Source of the DNA: Chrysomallon squamiferum
Lineage: Eukaryota > Mollusca > Gastropoda > Neomphalida > Peltospiridae
Assembly (NCBI GenBank): GCA_012295275.1
Contig: CM022668.1
Location: 7,042,529-7,082,528 of the forward strand
Direction: 5' to 3'
Length of the DNA: 40,000 bases
The position numbers and the translations under genes are program-made. The notes under the pieces are model-generated. The model saw nothing but the letters and a program-made list of their open reading frames with translations, was not told the DNA's origin and did not search any database. Shown piece after piece: positions 35,526 through 40,000 of the stretch; position 1 is the stretch's first letter, and each line of letters begins with the position of its first letter.

Positions 35526-35719
35526 CTGTCTGGTCTTGCTGCAGGAACTGTGCAAAGTAGGGATCTAACTGAGGGTTGTAGTTAGGGTCTTGTTCGTACA
35601 TCTGTTTTAAGTATTCCTCTTGCTGGCGTTTTATCTCAGCATTCAACTGGTCCTGAGCCCTCACCTGAGCCTCAAACAGCTGCCTCCTCTCAACCTTCGT
35701 CATCGAGTCTTGTAATTTT
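35526..35719 (-). CDS. SETD2: SETD2-like, exon e (ERRxLF segment, Gln-rich)
   Basis: Encodes residues 319-382, starting KLQDSMTKVERRQLFEAQVR and continuing through a Gln/Glu-rich helical stretch to LDPYFAQFLQQDQT. It aligns with KLSTEERRKLFEQEVAQREA of human SETD2 (recalled). The donor is ACAG|gtaatg. The acceptor is AAAAAG|AAAATT; a second AG eleven bases further in needs a one-base overhang that exon d cannot supply with a GT donor. The polypyrimidine tract is poor, so the exact 5' edge is the least certain splice site of the gene. Confidence 0.8.
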
Positions 35720-36857
35720 CTTTTTAATAAGAATTAAAAGTAAATGTTTAGTCTAAATTAACTGATGACATGTGGCAATGTGATATAAATGAATATATTT
35801 AATTGATATATATATATATATATATATATCAATTAAATAATAATAATAGTAATAGTAGTATTAATAGCAGTAGTAGTAGTAGTTGTAGAGTAGAAATAAT
35901 ATTAATAATATAACTAATAATAATTTAAAAACATTTAGTCAAAATTAATTGAAGAAATATATGCTTATGTCTTAAGATAATAGTTTGATATGAATGAATG
36001 GTTTTTAACTGATAAAGAATAAGCATTTAAAAAATATATAAATAAACTTTTAATCAAAATTAACTGATGAAGTGTTTAAGTCTTAAGGTAGTAGGATGTA
36101 AATAAATGTGCTTCAATTGATAAAAAAAACTATTAAAAAAAACCCCCAAAACTTTAGTCTAAATTAACCGATGAAATATATAAGTAAAAAGACATTGTGA
36201 TATAAATTAATGTATTTGAATTAATTGATTTTTAAATTAATAAATAAATAAATAATAATAATGATAACAATAATAATAGTGATAATGATCCTAATTAAAT
36301 TAATGAAATAAATAATAATTGTAATAAAATAAATAATAATAATAATAATAATAAAGTTTACTCAAAAACTACAGATAAAATTCAAATGTCTTGATAGCTG
36401 GAGGATATATATAGACATATTTTAATAGACTAAAAATAAAAATAAAAATATTATTTTTGAAAACTGATTATTGGGTATATCTGTTTGTTTTTGCTAGTTG
36501 GTGCATGCTGTTCACAAAAGTAAGAGATGTAAATATTTCAAAGTTTTCTGCTTTGAATATCAACCAAAAGAGGAAATATAATCAATAATGAACAAAACAC
36601 ATATTATCTGATTACAAAATACTAAATTTAAAAAAAGAGTTCACATTTATTAATATTTTCTATGGTTATTATGCCTTTTAAAAATGTTTATTAGGAAAGA
36701 ATATTGGAAAAATATGAAACAAAAAATCCAGATTTTAATTTCATGCACACAAAAATACACATATAATATATAATATTAATACTATAAAGTGAGATAGTAC
36801 CGACAAGTACCTATTTATGAGAAACAAAATAATTCAAAAATATTTTTATAAACAAAC
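35720..36857 (-). other. SETD2 intron d/e (longest complete intron)
   Basis: A 1138-bp AT-rich intron with a TA tract at about 35805-35830, degenerate AAT/AGT trinucleotides (35836-35930, 36253-36350) and three or four loosely repeated segments of the form 'aaattaactgatgaagt' (near 35755, 35942, 36056 and 36160), about 100-190 bp apart. No gene seen. Confidence 0.65.
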
Positions 36858-36912
36858 CTAGATTTGTTGGATATAAAATTAACTTTGCGTCTGAAACGAT
36901 CTTTAACACGAT
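36858..36912 (-). CDS. SETD2: SETD2-like, exon d (RVKDR segment)
   Basis: A 55-bp exon: acceptor TTTTTTCTAG|ATCGTG, donor TCTAG|gtttgt. It encodes D-RVKDRFRRKVNFISNKS and two bases of an Arg codon. RVKDR lines up with VRIKDR upstream of the TEERRKLFEQ segment of human SETD2 (recalled). A second potential donor inside the exon (CGCAAA|gttaat) would remove the VNFISNKS tail, but it gives phase 0, which neither candidate acceptor of exon e accepts. The longer form is therefore chosen. Confidence 0.72.
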
Positions 36913-37191
36913 CTAGAAAAAAAGAAATTAAATTAATAAACCAACAACCAAATTAACACACACACACATATACACACACACTCACACACACACTCACACA
37001 TACGCACAATTAATAATTGTATTCTTTTGCTGTTATACTGTGTTACTGAAATTGATGGCAATAATAATAATATATGCAAAAATACACTTTAATAATATCT
37101 AACATTTTTTAACAATGACATTATCAGCCAAAATTATTTTTGTATAAAAATAATAAAACTGGAAATGTGCTATTTATGCCAGAATTTTGTA

Positions 37192-37232
<41 letters not shown>

Positions 37233-37421
37233 ATCACTGATAGGATTATACAAACCACAGATTTCCTGTCAAGACCAACATGTAAGTTGACATCATTATC
37301 AATCACTTGATATGCTAAGTTCTATATTTTGGCTATAACCTGCTCAGATTCATTTGGAAATTTAAAATATTTTTTCTTTGAATAGCAAGGGGAAAAAAAA
37401 GTAAAGAAAGATTATAAATAC
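36913..37421 (-). other. SETD2 intron c/d
   Basis: A 509-bp intron with a CA-rich tract at about 36956-37008 and a GT tract at about 37194-37231. Nothing else seen. Confidence 0.8.
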
Positions 37422-37460
37422 CTTTGTTAGTTTTATAATCAGGAAGTTTTGAATGTGCAT
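37422..37460 (-). CDS. SETD2: SETD2-like, exon c (39-bp microexon)
   Basis: A 39-bp microexon: acceptor TTTTGCAG|ATGCAC, donor AAAG|gtattt. With the G carried from exon b it reads D-AHSKLPDYKTNK and leaves one G for exon d. No domain is recognisable. Because 39 is divisible by three, skipping it would keep the frame. The evidence is splice-site and phase fit between two better supported exons; the peptide itself is not conserved enough to prove it. Confidence 0.72.
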
Positions 37461-37700
37461 CTGCAAAAGAAGAAAAGAAAGAAAAATAAATAAGCATCAT
37501 GAAAACAGATGCTGAATTTTATTATTATTATTGCTATTTTATTTTATTTTGGTATAAATTTATTTATTTATTTATTATTCTGTTTATTTATTTTATTGTT
37601 ATTTTTATTTATTATTATTTTTTTAATGTATGAGTAGATATCTATCAATTTTATGATTAATTTAAATAAAGATTTAACATAATTAAAAAAAACATACACA

Positions 37701-37748
<48 letters not shown>

Positions 37749-38063
37749 TCTATTTTTGAAATTTTATTTATGTAATAAGTAGGTGTCTATAAATTTTATC
37801 AAATAAAAAAAGAGTCTAAAACAAACAAAACAAACACCACCACTAACAAACAAACTGAAATAATATGTATAAATAAAAAAATAATAAAAAATATAAAAAA
37901 TATAAAATAAGAAATAATAAATAAAAATAGTAACAATAAAAAATATAAATTGATTTAAAAATTTAAATAAAATGTATTCATTTATGAAATTAGCATCCAA
38001 AAAAAATAACATTTTATCGACTCACAAGGAAGGTGGCTGACATTGTTTGTATCTACTACTTAC
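37461..38063 (-). other. SETD2 intron b/c
   Basis: A 603-bp intron with TTTA/ATTT-rich sequence at 37515-37625 and an AAT tract at about 37706-37745, then A-rich sequence. No coding signal. Confidence 0.8.
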
Positions 38064-38124
38064 CCAGTTCTTCTTCTGTCTTCTTCAGTTCTTCCATCCT
38101 GTCCTTCTTAGGTATTTTATAATC
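38064..38124 (-). CDS. SETD2: SETD2-like, exon b (IPKK segment)
   Basis: A 61-bp exon: acceptor TTTCTTTAG|GAT, donor CTGG|gtaagt. It encodes DYKIPKKDRMEELKKTEEEL and leaves one base (G) for the next codon. WKDLK of exon a followed by DYKIPKK matches WKDLKEVYRIPKK of human SETD2 (recalled), so exon order and phase are secure. The Lys/Glu alternation suggests a helix. Confidence 0.88.
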
Positions 38125-38360
38125 CTAAAGAAAAAAAAAAATTTAATTTTAAAATATTAATTAAAAAAAAATACACACACTGAAACATAGACAATAAAAT
38201 AGAAAAAAGAACACTCATGCACATACAAGATAAAATTTAGTTTTACTTTCCAATAAATCTTTTTTTAAATTAATGACAAAAATATTAGTAGTTCATGCTG
38301 TCAGATTTTAAAATTTATTGTTTTCATCTAGAAAATATTTTTAAAAAACTGATTCTCTAC

Positions 38361-39158
38361 CTTGAGATCTTTCCACTGTTCCAGTAATTCTCTGGCCAGT
38401 AAAGCCATTTCCTCTCGGACAGTGGCTACTGTGCTGACCTCTGCTTCCTCCTTCATTTCCGTTTCATTCAAATCCTTTGTGAAAACTTCATCTTCCAGTT
38501 TAACACTTTCAGTTTTCACTTCGGTTACATCATCTGTCACATCAACACTGTCCATCGGCTCACAGTTATCTCCCTTATCACTCTCCTCTTCTGGCACTTT
38601 GTCAGATGAATTATCTCCCTTATCAACTTCCTCGTTAACCATAACATCATCCGGTTTATCATTTTCTTCACCAGGTGTCTCTACTACATCTTCCTTTTCT
38701 TCCTTGACAATCGACTCCACCTCGTCTGTTTCATTTTCTTTCTTTTCTGTTTCAGTTTCCACGGTAACATTCGTTGCGTCTGACTCGGTCTTTATTTCAA
38801 CCTGTTCCGAATCTTCGTTCTTTGATTCGTCACTGCCCTCTTTCGAATCGACATCGCCTTGTTTAGATTCTGTGCTGCTCTGCACGGTCGCGAGTTTACT
38901 CGAATCTGAAAGGTCACTGTCCGAACTGGTTGCTTCGTCAGCAAACGTGACCCGTTTCTTGGACAGGTTCTTGTCTTTCAGTTTCATTTTGGCAAGAATG
39001 GACACGGGGGTCTGGTTGGAGACTGAACTGTGTGGGGTGTCAGTCACACAGTCTGTCTCGGTCTCTGATTCTGCAATCTGCTGCACAACAGGAAGGATCT
39101 TACTTTCCACCAACACTGTCCTGCTTTTGATTGGAAGAATTTTCAGTGTCTGTAAAAT
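38361..39158 (-). CDS. SETD2: SETD2-like, exon a (conserved middle segment plus acidic region)
   Basis: Most upstream exon seen; residues 1-266 of the 786-residue fragment, in phase 0 at both ends. The acceptor lies at the TTACAG before ATTTTACAG and the donor is AAG|gtagag. It opens with ILQTLKILPI then KILPVVQQIAES, close to the LLQTL...VLPVIQRWAQ stretch of human SETD2 as I recall it, which supports this acceptor over a second AG nine bases further in. Next come KKRVTFADE (residues 67-75) and about 160 Glu/Asp/Ser/Thr/Lys-rich, probably disordered residues. It ends in LLEQWKDLK, matching the LDSWKDLK that precedes IPKK in vertebrate SETD2. SETD2 trimethylates H3K36 during transcription elongation in the nucleus; the catalytic exons must lie to the right of the window. 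Confidence 0.88.
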
Positions 39159-39227
39159 CTGTAACAATAACAATAATAATAATAAAATTAATAAATAATA
39201 ATTATGATATTCAATGACTGTAAAATC

Positions 39228-39264
<37 letters not shown>

Positions 39265-39512
39265 TAAACAATATTTATGGTCCTATCCAATGTTTGTAAA
39301 AATCTGTAAAAATCTATAAAAATAAAAATATAAAAATAAATAAAATAAAATAATAATTATGATGATAGTTTGTGTTTCAAGAAGATAATTAACTCAAGTA
39401 AGAAAAATGATTAACAAAAAAAAATTATATTTTGTGGATCAGTTAAAAAAAATAATAATGTACTTAAACAAAATTACTGTAAATGGATTACAAAATAAAC
39501 TCATAAAATTAA

Positions 39513-39555
<43 letters not shown>

Positions 39556-40000
39556 TAATAAAATAAATAAATAAATAAATAAATAAATACAAATAATTTT
39601 AAACTTTAAATGATAATTATACAATAAATTTATATGCATATTTTTCTTCTCCTCTCTGTTACATATCACAGAATTCAAGATTAATCCACAATTCTTACAT
39701 TTTTATTTTTAGTTCTTCGTTCTTGAAACAAAGCTTTTTCACCTTCTTATACCATCTATATATTTTAAATTTCTTTTGTATTTATGTATATATTTTTTTT
39801 TTATAATTCATATGGTTTTGCAAACTATGAAAAAATATTTTGCACTTAATTTTTATTTCATTATTATTCTTTTTTTTACCTTCTATGTTATAGAAATGTG
39901 AAGATATTTTATGTCTCTCAAGGAAATATTTACTTATCCTATGTCCCTTCAGTGTGTTTGAAGATATTAGCTGACTTGTGTCTGTATTGAGAACTATCTA
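39159..40000 (-). other. SETD2 intron upstream of exon a (incomplete)
   Basis: AT-rich sequence with AAT tracts at about 39225-39262 and 39515-39555 and an AAAT tract at 39556-39590. No exon with homology or paired splice sites was recognised up to the right edge, so the exon preceding exon a must lie beyond the window. Confidence 0.6.

Noticed and set aside
35526-35708. Exon e starting at the inner AG (ACAAG before ACTCGATG)
   Set aside because: It needs a one-base overhang. The only ways to supply that are a non-GT donor in exon d or reading exon d in another frame, which breaks the phase from exon c.
38362-39198. 278-codon Ser/Thr-rich plus-strand frame
   Set aside because: It is the reverse shadow of the acidic SETD2 exon, whose minus-strand frame has homology and splice sites.

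Overview
This is a gene-poor, AT-rich eukaryotic nuclear window, from an animal. The only gene I can support lies on the minus strand between 30600 and 39158. It is the 3' half of a SETD2/Set2-type histone H3K36 methyltransferase. Twelve exons join without a phase conflict into 786 codons plus a stop: a conserved middle segment, an acidic region, an ERRxLF-type segment, a tandem YVDPN-like repeat, a WW domain and a C-terminal SRI domain. The catalytic SET region lies beyond the right edge. Intron size, simple-sequence content and protein divergence suit an invertebrate, perhaps a mollusc or other lophotrochozoan; that placement is a guess.

Layout: 1-1402 is AT-rich flank holding one degenerate inverted-repeat element (about 514-793). 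1403-28893 is a five-copy tandem array of very large non-coding units (U1-U5, about 5.3-6.2 kb from copy to copy). Each unit runs in the same order: module A (a trinucleotide tract plus about 480 bp of conserved sequence containing a CRE-like palindrome), B (1.5-1.9 kb TGTA-type minisatellite), C (about 400 bp conserved), D (AAATA-rich), E (about 135 bp very conserved core with nested inverted repeats, then a TG tract) and F (about 450 bp conserved). Between units sits a TC/CA-rich tract (G), followed in U2-U5 by a MITE-like element (H). 28894-30599 is AT-rich sequence downstream of SETD2 and probably includes its 3' UTR. 39159-40000 is intron with no exon I can recognise.

No rRNA, tRNA, CRISPR or transposase gene was seen. 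The long open frames in the B and G tracts are artefacts of simple sequence. The points most worth a second look are the macrosatellite with its structured, nearly invariant cores, an intronic minisatellite that has copied the 5' splice site of the WW exon, the YVDPN repeat expansion in SETD2, and an RVTF (PP1-docking-like) motif in its acidic region. Statements on human SETD2 are from memory; no alignment was run.
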